Source: Pieris napi
Taxonomy: Eukaryota > Arthropoda > Insecta > Lepidoptera > Pieridae
Direction of reading: 5' to 3'
Length of the DNA stretch: 64,000 nt
NCBI RefSeq assembly: GCF_905475465.1
Contig: NC_062241.1
Location: 9,982,001 to 10,046,000 of the forward strand
A program made the translations under genes and the position numbers. The notes under the pieces are model-generated. The model made no database searches and was not told the DNA's origin. It saw only the letters and a list, made by a program, of their open reading frames with translations. This document shows positions 44,047 to 55,488 of the stretch, in pieces; the stretch's first letter is position 1; each line of letters starts with the position of its first letter.

Positions 44047-46263
44047 TATCGTATAATGTAAAAACTAATAAGTGTTGATATAAACTACAAAAGATCTAAT
44101 TAAAGTATCTTAATAGTCTAAATATTGTTAGTATCGAATTGTAAGCTTTAATTTCAATACAAAAAACTTTCGATTGCTAATAAATATACATACAGGTATA
44201 TAGTAGTACAAATAAATAGATCATAGTCTTGTCGAAGTTGTTTTGAATATTGCAATTGACTGATATTTTATAGAGAAATAGTACGGGGAATCTTGAAGCA
44301 TTTTCAATTTCCTGAGATATTGATGAAATCTTGGAATTGAACTCGATTAGTTTTGCAGTCTTCATGAGATTGCTTCATTGAATTAACTACAGTAAGTTAA
44401 TCTGGCGTTACCATTATATAGTTTTCTAAGATTTCAACTATATGAAGTCCCAGAATCCTATTTTACACTATGATCATTTTTGCGTGCTTGATTTAAGTTA
44501 AAGCTTACTATTTGCGTCGTCTAACAAGATCCAAAACAAAAATTACGCACTAAATAATAATTTTGTAATTCTGGGATTTGAACGCAGAACCCAAGTTTAA
44601 GTAACACACATAAAATGCAAATATTTTTCTTATTATTAGTGTTACTATTGAATTACTTAGAGATATGTAACATGCATAATATATGGATGTACGTCACTTT
44701 ACGAATACTTGGTAATATATTGCCCCTTAAATAAAAGAACTAATGCTAGTTTTAAATTTTAAAACAATATTTGCTCATAAAAAGTTGCAGTAAAACTATA
44801 TTCAGATATAAACGCAGTTGTAAGAGAAACAGTTACTCTTTTCTTTTCCGATTTAAAACAAAATACCTATCATTTTCTTTCCACTTTTCAACTGTAATCT
44901 AGTTTATTTAACCTAATAAACAGTAAAAGTCTTACAAATTACTTAATTAAAAGTCTACTCACTAGTGTTATTAATAAACTATCTTCAAAACAAATTTAAT
45001 GTAATAATGTAATACAATGACTACAATATTATTACAATTATTAAATTTATCTTTCTTCTTCTTCTTCTTAAAGTGCCTCTCCACTACTGGAGGTTGGCGG
45101 TCAGCTCGTCATACTCCTTCTTATTTTTCGCCAAGCGCATCAGATGTTCTACGAACATCAGTTGTTTTCTATTATTTATCTTTAGAAAATAAAAAACATA
45201 TTTATTTTATCAATTTATAACATTTTGGTATAAAAGGATACTTGACTTGACTATTATGGTATTAAAACCCATAGTCGTTATTAAACAACATTTAGTCGTC
45301 ATACTGATGACTCTCAGCACCGTTTAATGATTTAATTAAGCAAAAACAGGTTCTAATTTCATATAATACACCAATAGGAAAAATATCAAATGAAACATAT
45401 GTGGACCTCTGAAGCAAAGCCCATAAAGGGTGGTTATTATTATGCCTCTAAATTATTATTTTAGAGTAACTTGTTACAATTAAACGGCTTTAAAAAAAAG
45501 TTATCAGTTTGACGTGTTATGTGATGGTAAAATTGTATAATATTTGAGTATATTATCTATATAGGCAATACAAATTTCGTAAGTACATGTATGTTTGTTC
45601 ACAAATTTCGATGGACAATGAGCTGTGATGACTGTGTATCTGTGAAAAAAAAACACCCATAATAATCAAGTAATATATTTGTTTTTAGTATATTTCTCAT
45701 ACTTTTTATGACTGACATATTATTTTTTCACCAAGGTTTCCGAATACATTTCCGAGTGTTTCTACGTGGCCGATTTCATTTTCCAATCAGTTAACTCCAA
45801 ATCTTACTCGTTTCACACCAATAGCCCATTTCAAACGAATTACCTGAAATCCTCAATATTTTATTAAGCTGGTGTGGAAATTGAAATATTCTATATTATC
45901 TATTACGATGTTTATAAGTTTGTTTTTTCTATGGCGTCTCAAGTACTGGTTTTTATTAAAGAATTTACGTAGTGTTCAGTCAATATATCGAGATAACATT
46001 TAGTTTACCAATTGCAGGTCGCTGATTTTAAATCTTTTCTTTAGCAGCTCTCGTCAAACGTTATACTATATATCATACATACACTATAATTTGATCACCA
46101 AGAAATTTAAAGCCGGAATGTTTTAAGGTCCACAAATTAGAACGTTGATAAAGGATGAAAAACTTTAATAGTAACACGACTGATAGTGAAAAGCAGGAGT
46201 GGAATTAATTAGGTTTGAGTGCAGAAAATTGTCTGGGAAATAAAAATTATGTTGTCACGCTCC
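44047..46263. other. gene-free stretch
   Basis: Mostly AT-rich with no supported gene. At 45053-45130 a CTT run next to AAGTGCCTCTCCACTACTGG looks like a LINE 3' end with an AAG tail on the minus strand, seen once here. Confidence 0.4.
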
Positions 46264-46461
46264 CAGTAGTTTAAATATGAACGTCAAGATACAAAATTTC
46301 CTACACAGCTGCTTTCAACCGTTCCCCTGAACATCATAGTGATCTGAATGAAGAACAAGGGGATCGGTACCATCAAGACATTCGATATATGGAGGAATGC
46401 TCATATAATGGTCGACTATTGTTGCAACATTAAGAATAGCCCTCGTCAACCAAGTCAGGCA
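46264..46461 (+). pseudogene. degraded copy of an arthropod repeat-encoded protein
   Basis: Three frames in sequence give NMNVKIQNFLHSCFQPFP, then SDLNEEQGDRYHQDIRYMEE, then WRNAHIMVDYCCNIKNS. The order NMS-K-HFL--FPEN, D-EQGERFHQDI--ME, W---MLADYCW-L is one that I recall from many uncharacterised, probably transposon-borne, arthropod proteins. Two frameshifts make it non-functional. The function of the parent protein is unknown to me. Confidence 0.55.
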
Positions 46462-46499
46462 TGAAACTCTTATAAACGATATGTTTTAATAAGAAGTGG

Positions 46500-48500
46500 T
46501 TGTTTATCTAATGGTTTTCGTAAAAAGAATAGTTTATTCTTATAAAACGATTTTTAATTATGTCTCAGGAACTAATGTTGATACAAATCTAACTTCAGAT
46601 CTGAAAACACGAGACCCACGAGAAAGTTATAATTATTCATGCGACATACTTACTGTTTTTTACTTAGATTTTTGTTTATTTCTTATAAATTTAATTAAAA
46701 ATGATGACTATGCGACTAAATTTTTCATGATCCACGAAATGGTAGGTATAAATTATTTTTGTAAGAAATATTCGAAAATCTAATTATATAAGCATTTATA
46801 GTATTATTAAAACATCTTCCCTCATAAAAATGCAGCTATTGCGCATTAACTTTCAAAGTTGTAACTTTATACAAATTACGCGAAGTAAGAAAATACTGCA
46901 TAGCGTAACATTTACCCCTGACCTTGGATATTTTGGCAAAGGTGCCAACTCGATGGTTGATGCTGACTCATTCCTTTTGATATACTTGAATAAATTGTGA
47001 CGTAATATAAATAGAATAAGTTTTAAATAGATCAAATAGTACTAAGGACATTAGATTTCTTTGATTAAATGCTGTTGAAACGGTAATCAAAGTAATTGTA
47101 ATGTTTTATAGTTTTAAAATAGTGGCTATTCGTAACGCAAATTCTTCAAAGGTTATGAAATGTTCTATCCTTATGTAATTTTGCACAAAAACAATCAGTT
47201 GTTTTACGATTTTTAAAACATATTTTTTTTTAAATAAAACAATATGGCAATGTATCATATCAAATAAATCTTTATATTAAGAAACTGTATTTAACTACAA
47301 AAAGCGTATACTTAGCGGGGTAACGTTTGTTACGATATATTACAAGTTAACTCATTATTATTTTTTATATCCGAGGTGGAAATGTTGCGCATTGGTATGT
47401 GGGACTAGATCCACACCAGAGTCTAAATAGCAGAGACGGGTTGAGGAAACCCTACTAAAGCCACCTCATACAGTTCCTACAAGTCCACGTTAGAGGCTCC
47501 GGGGTAGTTCTAACATTCTACCGGTGAATTACAAGTTATCTCATGAATTTATATTCGCATCAAGATTGATTTGTTTTATATTAAACTTCTATATAATTTA
47601 ATTTAATAGATATTTTAAACAAGACGTGAAAGAAAGACCGTATATTATTGAGACGCCGATAAGACGCGGCAACTCGGCGCCAACGTCAGCTCACATTACT
47701 GTATTCGGAATACAATATGTCCTTGGTATTTATTATCTTTTTATGCCCTTAACTGAAAAATATTAGGTAGTATTTGAATTAATATTAATAGAAAACAAGT
47801 CTGTTCCTTTGACTATTTGAGGCGGTTACTTAAAACGGTAATCAGTCTTGTATCAACGAAATTATTTCGTTTGAAATTCAACCACAATTATATATTATAT
47901 ACCATTAAACCTTAAGGCAAATTATCTATGCCAGTGTGTAATATGTATTTAAAAATACACCAAGAATCTTTTTAAGACGGCGTTCGAAAAGGACAGGTCG
48001 GAACACGCTTTACCAATTGAGCTGGGATTCAATTTGAAAGCGCTATAAAGATGAAACTACTGTTTGTTCGTATGGTTAACACACCTTTGATCCATAGATA
48101 TTTCCCCGTTCATATGATAGTTCAAGGCTCATTGGAAAATTCCAGCCTTGACATACGTTGTGGGGAAAAACAAGAGATTTGTACCTAAGTCGTTTCAAAT
48201 GTAAGTTGTAGTATAAACCCTTTGTTGAACTTTAATCTCGGATTGCTATTTAATACTAGAATTATATAAGTAAGGAATGACATTAACATTATTATTAACT
48301 TATCAAATTAATCTTTCTTGAAATGTATAATATTTACACAGACGTAAACTTCTCTTCTACTATGTTAGTAGATTCTTACTTACTTCTTCATTACAATCAC
48401 CATCAAGCCTACAATAATTTGCACATTGTAATATCCGAAGAAAAAATTAGAAAAAGCAACATAGGTACAAAAATGTATATATTATTTTGTAAAAATAAAT
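46500..48500. other. gene-free stretch
   Basis: AT-rich. A slightly GC-richer patch at 47370-47540 may be retroelement sequence but is not assignable. No exon supported. Confidence 0.4.
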
Positions 48501-48790
48501 CAGTGGCACTACAACCTCTTTGAGTCTTGGCCTCAGATTTCTGAATCTATTTCATAATCATTTTTTGAAATCTAATAGGCAAGTCGGAAGTCAGCCTCCA
48601 GTGCCTGACACACGCCGTCGAATTTTTGGGTCTAAGACATGTCGGTTTCCTCACAATGTTTTCCTTCACCGTTCGAACAAATGTTAAATGCGCACATAGA
48701 AAGAAAGTCCATTGGTACCCAGCCAAGGATCGAACCTACGACCTCAGGTATGAGAGATGCAAGCTGAAGCCACTAGGCCAACACTGAGCA
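48501..48790 (-). mobile_element. SINE (family S)
   Basis: Inverted full-length match to 241-546 from CAGTGGCACTACAACCTCTT through the tRNA-like head ending GCCACTAGGCCAACACTG. Confidence 0.85.
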
Positions 48791-49224
48791 GTGTTGCTAT
48801 AAATTATGTAGCAATATTATAAATGCCTAACTCGACAAAAAATATAAATTGTGTCGTTATTTTATACAATTTTTGTACAAAATCTAGTAGGTTTTTGTTA
48901 GCCAAAAACGAAACTATGTATGAAAGTGACTGCACTAATGTCTTTTGCATTATCTACGCTCACTGCGTCTACTACAACGCGTCGTAACTTCGTAGAGCTT
49001 TCGTTCCCATGGTTACGAGACGCCACCGCAGCTTTCGCCTTTCACCCGCCCTCCCCAGTTCGCAACTACACTTCGGCCTGTGCAGATGCTTTCTCTTGTT
49101 TAAATTTAATCGATGTTTTAATCGCTATCCGTAAACTTAAAAGTTTCTAGGTGTATGTTATAGTAATGTTTTGCGATAGCTAAAAGTACTTTGGATGCAG
49201 TTAATGTGTTTATGAGTGTGAGTC

Positions 49225-49269
49225 ATGAAGGGTGCGTTTTTGGGAGCCAAAAGTACTAGGGGAACATGA
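49225..49269 (+). other. upstream ORF overlapping a start codon
   Basis: ATG 49225 opens 14 codons and ends at TGA 49267-49269, overlapping ATG 49266 as ATGA. If the exon at 49266 is real, this short frame would sit in its leader and could affect initiation there. Confidence 0.3.
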
Positions 49270-49313
49270 CTACACAGGAAGCTGCCGTGTTCACTGACAA
49301 CGATGAGGATTTG
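49266..49313 (+). CDS. probable first coding exon of an unidentified gene
   Basis: ATG 49266 opens 16 codons (MTTQEAAVFTDNDEDL) that end exactly at a consensus donor, TTG/GTAAGAA. Upstream, 48940-49110 is unusually GC-rich for this window (CGCCACCGCAGC, CACCCGCCCTCCCC), as expected of a promoter or leader. The acidic short N-terminus is typical of a cytosolic regulatory protein but gives no family. I found no following exon in the window; the first intron may be long. It could still be a chance ORF. Confidence 0.45.
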
Positions 49314-49740
49314 GTAAGAACTTTTTGTTGGTTACGTAAGTAGCGGATGGAATTGGGCCCGGTCCAACTTTTCGGTTACATAAATTCCATCTGCAGTCGT
49401 TTTGAGGTTGATTTGAGTGGTTTTGATAAATGCCCATTATCTACCAAGTATTATAAAAATCTTCAATGGAGTTATAATTGTGAAATTTGCTAAGCGAAAT
49501 TCTTAGAAAGTATAAAATTCTCCGAATACAAGTACTTCAAAGCATCCTTTTATTATATATTTTTTTAAATTAAATTAAATCACTTTTGATCTTCGTACAA
49601 AAAAGATGGTTTACAGGTATTCCTCAAATTCTAACCCCTAAACTTCAAGATACCTTAATCAAATAAAAAATATTGAAGTATGTCGTCTCAAACATCGCCA
49701 TAGGACAGTTATTCAAATTAATAACTATCATTATTTATTT

Positions 49741-49880
49741 CAAGAAAGGGGCGTATCAATTCTTAAAAAGCTGGCAACGCACTTGCGAGTCGTTAGTCAA
49801 TGTGAGTGTCCATGGGCACTTATCACTTAACACCGGGTGAGCTTCCTGCTGTTTTGCCTCCTATTACATAAAAAAAGAAA
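49741..49880 (+). mobile_element. LINE family A, diverged truncated copy
   Basis: AAAGAAAGGGGCGTATCAAT-like start, CTGGCAACGCACTTGCGAG, GAGTGTCCATGGGC and TCACTTAACACCGGGTGAGC match the LINE 3' end at lower identity. Confidence 0.7.
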
Positions 49881-49889
49881 AAAGAATTG

Positions 49890-50914
49890 CAAGCGAACTT
49901 CTCGCTCTTATTAACAAAACAAAATACCACTATGAACATTCATATTTATTTTTAGAAACTCGTTTTTGCATTGGAAAAACGATTACCTAAGTATGTTGCA
50001 TGTGAATACGTATATAAGTTGTTCGATTATAAAATATATTAGTTTCACGTGACATATTTGCTGGAAAGTGTCAGCAGGGTATGTTTGAATAGTGGGCACA
50101 ATAAAGTGTCCATTGTCTTTTGAGGCTGAATTCGGGGTAGTTTCGTCTTTATTACCATGATTTGTAGCTTTCGGATATTAGATTTTCCAATAAAGTATTA
50201 AGATCGTTTTGTTAGGGACAGTTGGTGTTGAGTACCATTTTACGATTTAAGGGATGCTTAGTCAGTGTTGATACTAAACTATTTTTTTTTTTTTAGTTCT
50301 AATTTAACATATCACATGCAATTAAAACAATGTACCTTCAATACAAATATGTATAACTGAGGTGGGACAATGTTTCAATTGGTTTATTACGTTGTTCGTG
50401 CAATTTTGATGGTTTAATGGTAAAAATTTTATATTGTATAGTATGTCACTGGCCTAAGTATGTAATAAGTTAATTATTTAAATATGTTCGACGACCTGGT
50501 GGACAGAAAAACTGTGTTCAGTTTGTGTTTCCACCACACCAACTTCTTTCTATTTAAGATCATGTATATTGTATATAATAATAAAATAAATGTATATAAA
50601 ACAATCCTTAGCCTAAAAAAAGACGATCTTCAAGCTATCAACGAGAAAACAAGATACGAGAGAATAGTTATTATGAAAATTACAGTGTCTTCTTACGAAT
50701 TCAGCCCGTGCTACGAAGCTACGAACCTTAATGTCTAATACTCTACGAAATGCTACGTAAACTCGAGGAAAAACCAGATTTTCCTCATATTTTACCAAAT
50801 GATGTCTGAGGAATGTTGGATAATGACCTCTAAAAGCGTAACAAACGCGTTAACGTTAAGTGAGAACTGTCTACTTGCGAGCCAAATATATTCAATTAAC
50901 AAAATAATATGCAA
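49890..50914. other. gene-free stretch
   Basis: AT-rich; the open frame at 50484-50738 shows no domain and its surroundings no splice or promoter signal. Probably intron or spacer. Confidence 0.4.
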
Positions 50915-51013
50915 GATATATTTAAGAGGAAGACAACTATGAAGGTGGATAAATCAATTTCAGGAAAGAGAATGGCAGAGAGTGGCACAGTGCAGAGAGG
51001 AATAGCCTGAAAT
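50915..51013 (+). pseudogene. RTE-like LINE C-terminal fragment
   Basis: One frame reads RWINQFQEREWQRVAQCREE, with the W-x-x-x-A-x-x-R pattern found at the end of RTE-type LINE proteins; a stop is present upstream and downstream. Confidence 0.5.
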
Positions 51014-51687
51014 AGAAAAAAAGGACACACAGATACCTCAAAAGACAAATTATAAAATCGACATAAATATAGAGTTAAAGTTTCACAGTTAATAAAAATC
51101 TCTTATTCTTTAAAAAAATATTATTCATATTAAAAAGATAAACATTCGTTTATTGAATCTTGCGTTTAACAAATGATAGTGAAATGCTCAAAAGATTTTT
51201 TACATAACCGCTGTTTGTTAATTTATTATAATATCATTTTGTTTCAATATGCTAAGTGAAGCGTGGCGTAATGCATTTTCTTATCATTTATTTATACACC
51301 AAAGCTTGACGATTAATAAGAGGGGCGAAGAATTCTATGGCCTTGTTTGAGAACTGGTAGTAAATATAAATTAAGATCTTCATTTCGTTTAAACTCTTCA
51401 AAACATTTAAAGTTACAAATATCTAGGTCTTGGCTTTCTATTTCAGTATCTGTTTACTGATATTTTTTATTAAATAAGTATACAACAGATACGTCACAGA
51501 AAAAATAAATAAACATTTAACTGCTTCACAGGTGAGAATAAAATGTTATTTAATAAGAGTAAAAGACACATTTTACACATAAATACGAGTACACTATAAC
51601 AATAGGTAACACGTGTAAATATAGACAATGAGTTTTAAATGGCGCTTGAAAGTATGGATACGAAAATAAATCTATATTTTTCTTAAT

Positions 51688-51803
51688 AGGCGAGTAGGCG
51701 ATCTGCAGCCTTCAGGCACGTCGGTTTCTTCACGGTATTTTTCTTCGTCATACGAGCAACTGTTGATTACGGACGTAGAAAGAAACGTCTGTTTGTGCAC
51801 GAC
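51688..51803 (-). mobile_element. degraded SINE (family S)
   Basis: Retains CACGTCGGTTTCTTCACGGT and GGACGTAGAAAGAAACGTC in the order of the family S body on the minus strand. Head and tail are lost. Confidence 0.5.
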
Positions 51804-52589
51804 TGTAGTTTCTGTTAAAAGTTAATTAAGTATTTTATTTTTTAAGTTTAGTTTGTGTACATTTGAAACGTGATGTAAACTAGTAAATATACTTGGTTAT
51901 GCTTTATAAAATGCTTTGATATATCAATACTGTTCCCTAAAAATTCATAAGATACAAAATGTAATTGAATTTTTTCACCAGAATAAAATCACAGGAGCGA
52001 TAAAATATTTTATTTCAACATGACCGAAATTGAAAAAGGAACGTTACGCTTTAACGTACAATCGTTTAAAATATACAGTACCTATGTATTTTAAAGGAAT
52101 TTCACGTACATACCGGTAATTAAGATGAACTTAATAATAATAGCCTTTTATTCAGATACTTTTACATTTAAACACATTTATATTTATATTATCTCATTCT
52201 TTTTAGGTATCTGTGTATCTTTTTTTGGTAAAGGCCTCCTTCAAATCACATTCTTTAGACTCAACACATTTCAAAAACACATATATTATTTTATTATTAA
52301 ACCGTAAATGTAGAAGTTAATATAATATGTCAATTATTTAAAGAAACCGGAACTACACAATTCATCTTTAAGTAATCTATATAATTTAACGTTAGAGTGG
52401 TGTTACTCTAGCGCCTGGTCCGCAACTCTAATGCAGTATCTGCATATTAGATTCTATATATTTCTATACTATATATATTCGATATCGAAAGCATGTCAGG
52501 TCCAGAAGGCGCCTGTATAAAAAGGAAATTAATCAAGTTTGATGAAATCAATATATAATTAACTTTATAAATGGAAATAATATAAAAAA
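51804..52589. other. gene-free stretch
   Basis: AT-rich; no supported gene or repeat. Confidence 0.4.
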
Positions 52590-52780
52590 GATGGACACTC
52601 GAAATAACAAAATGGACTGAAAATAGATGTATAGGAGGAAAAAAGAAAAGACGGACAGATGACGTTATAAAACTAGCGGGGAAAAACTGGATGAATGTTG
52701 CTCAAGACAAAGAGAATTGGAAAAATATGGAGGAGGCTTTTACCTTAAAAGGGACCATACAAATACTAGACCACTAAAAA
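52590..52780 (+). pseudogene. RTE-like LINE C-terminal fragment
   Basis: One frame reads KRRTDDVIKLAGKNWMNVAQ then DKENWKNMEEAFTLKGTIQ and a stop, the RTE LINE ending (AG-NW---AQD--NW---EEA). It is a different, better preserved copy than the one at 50915. Confidence 0.65.
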
Positions 52781-53084
52781 TCCTAACTTATTTATTTTGA
52801 ATTTATACTAACACAACCAATATTGAACAATAAAACCACCATTTCTAGGCCTACCTTGAAAAACTTATACTATTCTTAAATCAAAACAATACCGCGATTC
52901 AAGGTTCCACAGGCGACATCTATTGGTTGAACATAAAACTTTAATTATTTAAACAAATACTCATATTAAGAAATGTTAACTAACCAATTGTATGGATTCT
53001 TTAATAAAGCTTTAATAATAACAATGGGAAAGTAAAGCTGTATTCTTAATTATCTCAAGCATAGTGCCTTACTATTTAGTAGTT

Positions 53085-53290
53085 ATTTATTTTATTTATT
53101 TATTAACACTTCGTTGCAAAAAACAATAAATCAAAAACAATACAAAAAAAAAAATATAAGGGATGCAACGGGCGGCCTTATCGCTAATAAGCGATCTCTT
53201 CCAGGCAACCCTAGTTAAAAAAAAACTAAAAAAAAAAGGAAACATGATTCGTGCGAGAAGTGCAGAAACAAATGTTATATAAAAAAATAT
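53085..53290 (-). mobile_element. dispersed repeat E (LINE 3'-end-like)
   Basis: The minus strand contains GGGTTGCCTGGAAGAGATCG, GCGATAAGGCCGCCCGTTGC and ends AACGAAGTGTTAATAAATAA. The copy at 59131-59310 is similar throughout. The jockey element inserted about 50 bases to its right. Confidence 0.7.
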
Positions 53291-53339
53291 ATATATATAC
53301 ATAGTACCTTAATCTAAAGTAATACAAAAAAAAAATATT

Positions 53340-53353
53340 AACAACAGACTAAA
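53340..53353. repeat. left target-site duplication of the jockey LINE
   Basis: AACAACAGACTAAA, identical to 58291-58304 immediately after the poly(A) tail. Confidence 0.9.
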
Positions 53354-54213
53354 GAGACCGAAAAACATCTCGTATCGTGTCCCCAATTGTTTGTGTTTTA
53401 AAAATCATAAAACTATTAATATCGATTGAAAAGTACAAAAAGTGGTGTAACTTTACTAGATAAAATAGTGTAAACGTTATTCCGCGTAAATCACAGCACT
53501 ATAACCGAGTATAACGTTTCGAACAAAATTTCATTATCAAGCATACCCAAAGTGCTTGTGTGCATGTGTAGTGCTAAAGCGAAAAACAAAGAACAACACT
53601 TAAATATTTACAAATATTAAATAGTGTAGTGATGTGACGTGAACTAATTTGTGCATAAAAAGTAACGGTACAAACTAGTAGAACTCTGACTCATTCCATG
53701 ACTGTGACGCGTGTAACCAGTACAACATTTTCATGCGGATGCAATAACGACGTTTAGTCAAATCGCTTACAGTGCCGGCGACGCCCTCATAGGGTTCTGG
53801 TTCGAGTCATAAAGTGGACCAAAACTTTCAAATTTTTTTTTTTTCTTAATATTTTTATAAACTAAATAAATATTTAATTTTAAATAAGAATATCACAAAT
53901 AGGGGCACATACTAGAAAAAAAAAATCAACATTTGCTACTAGAGGGCAGTGTCCCCAAAGTTGTGATGAATCATTGAAGCAAATAGGCATACCAGAAGAC
54001 AAAAAAAAAAATAATAATAATAAAAACATAAAAAAATAATAATAATAATAATAATAAAAAATAAAAAAATATATAATAATAACATAAAAAAAATGTCTTT
54101 AATCTGGGAGTCATATCTAATATCACAAAGATAGGAATGATTATGGAAACAAGAAGAAACTAGTGCAGCAGGCCTTTCAGCCAGGATTATTTATTTAAGG
54201 CCAGGCAAAGAGT

Positions 54214-55488
54214 ATGTCTATGAGCAACATACCAAACACCCACACCAAAGAAAGCTCCTCTCAGCTGGACGCTGAAATGCAGCAATCAGATTTAGAAATA
54301 GTCACCCAGTGCTCCCACATATCAAAACCACCAGACTGGCAAAGAGTACCCATGTTACGCCATCCAAAAAAAAGAAAATTATCCTCCACACCTTCTCCCG
54401 AATTAATAAAAACAACAAATAGCTTTAGCGGACTTCCCATAGATCAACCGGAATATAGGGCGAGAGATGCAAAAGACAAGAAACCTAATAAACCTCCCCC
54501 TATAATCTTGTACGGAATTGAGGATGTTCATAAGCTCACTGAACTCCTAGAAACTGCAACAGATAGATCTAATTTATCTTATAAGATTATTAGCAGAAAC
54601 CAACTTAAAGTTTTATCAGTGAACCTGGAGATATACAAGAAGGTAATAACTGTTATACGAGAACATGGACTAATAGGACACACTTTTAATAGAAAAGACC
54701 AAAAATGCTACAGGATCGTTATAAGAAATCTTCACCACACTACTCCTACTACTGCTATCAAAGAGGCTATTGAAGAGAGTGGCAACACAGTAGTAGGCGA
54801 GATTATTAATGCCAAATTTGGTCCCGACAAAAAACCCACTTCTACCTTTTTTGTAAATTTGCTTCAAGGTCCTAATAATCGAGCTTCTAGGGATATTAGA
54901 TTTATATACCATCAATCTGTTACTATTGAAGAACCCAGAAAAAGGTCCACTGTAGTGCAATGTCAAAGATGTCAGCAATATGGACATACTAAAAACTATT
55001 GTATGAAACCATATCGCTGTGTCAAGTGTGCTGGACCGCACAAAACTTCGGAATGCACAAAAGTGGATCGCAATACACCTGCTTTATGTGCGTTGTGTTT
55101 AGGACCCCACCCAGCAAATTATAAAGGCTGTGAGGTTTACAAGGAAATCCTATCAAGGAAAACCACGCAACACTTACCACGTAAACATAAGCAATTTGAG
55201 TATAAACCTCAAAAAGATAAGGAAGAAACTGATAATAAAACCTCTGCTAATCAGAATAAAGAGGAAAATGAACCACTGCAGCAGCAGAGGAAAGCACATG
55301 AGCACAAATTGTATGCCGATACAGCCAGATCTAAGGTATATCAAAATAATACAATCCATCAACCTGACTCTTATAAAGTCATTGAACAAATGTTTATACA
55401 ACAATCCCAAAAGATTGATACTGTATTACAGCAAATGAGTACATTACTTGAACTCATTGCAGTACTAGTCACTAAGTTAACAAAATGA
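54214..55488 (+). CDS. jockey ORF1 (gag-like nucleic-acid-binding protein)
   Basis: The 424-residue protein should bind the element's RNA and act as a chaperone in the ribonucleoprotein. A conserved region at about residues 165-245 (YRIVIRNLHHTTPTTAIKEA, then a TFFVNL strand) matches the domain that precedes zinc knuckles in jockey gag proteins. Three knuckles follow: C250-x2-C-x4-H-x4-C263, C269-x2-C-x3-H-x4-C281 and C292-x2-C-x3-H-x6-C306. The C-terminal third is charged and ends in a leucine-rich possible coiled coil. The stop codon overlaps the ORF2 start. Confidence 0.9.
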   Translation: MSMSNIPNTHTKESSSQLDAEMQQSDLEIVTQCSHISKPPDWQRVPMLRHPKKRKLSSTPSPELIKTTNSFSGLPIDQPEYRARDAKDKKPNKPPPIILYGIEDVHKLTELLETATDRSNLSYKIISRNQLKVLSVNLEIYKKVITVIREHGLIGHTFNRKDQKCYRIVIRNLHHTTPTTAIKEAIEESGNTVVGEIINAKFGPDKKPTSTFFVNLLQGPNNRASRDIRFIYHQSVTIEEPRKRSTVVQCQRCQQYGHTKNYCMKPYRCVKCAGPHKTSECTKVDRNTPALCALCLGPHPANYKGCEVYKEILSRKTTQHLPRKHKQFEYKPQKDKEETDNKTSANQNKEENEPLQQQRKAHEHKLYADTARSKVYQNNTIHQPDSYKVIEQMFIQQSQKIDTVLQQMSTLLELIAVLVTKLTK

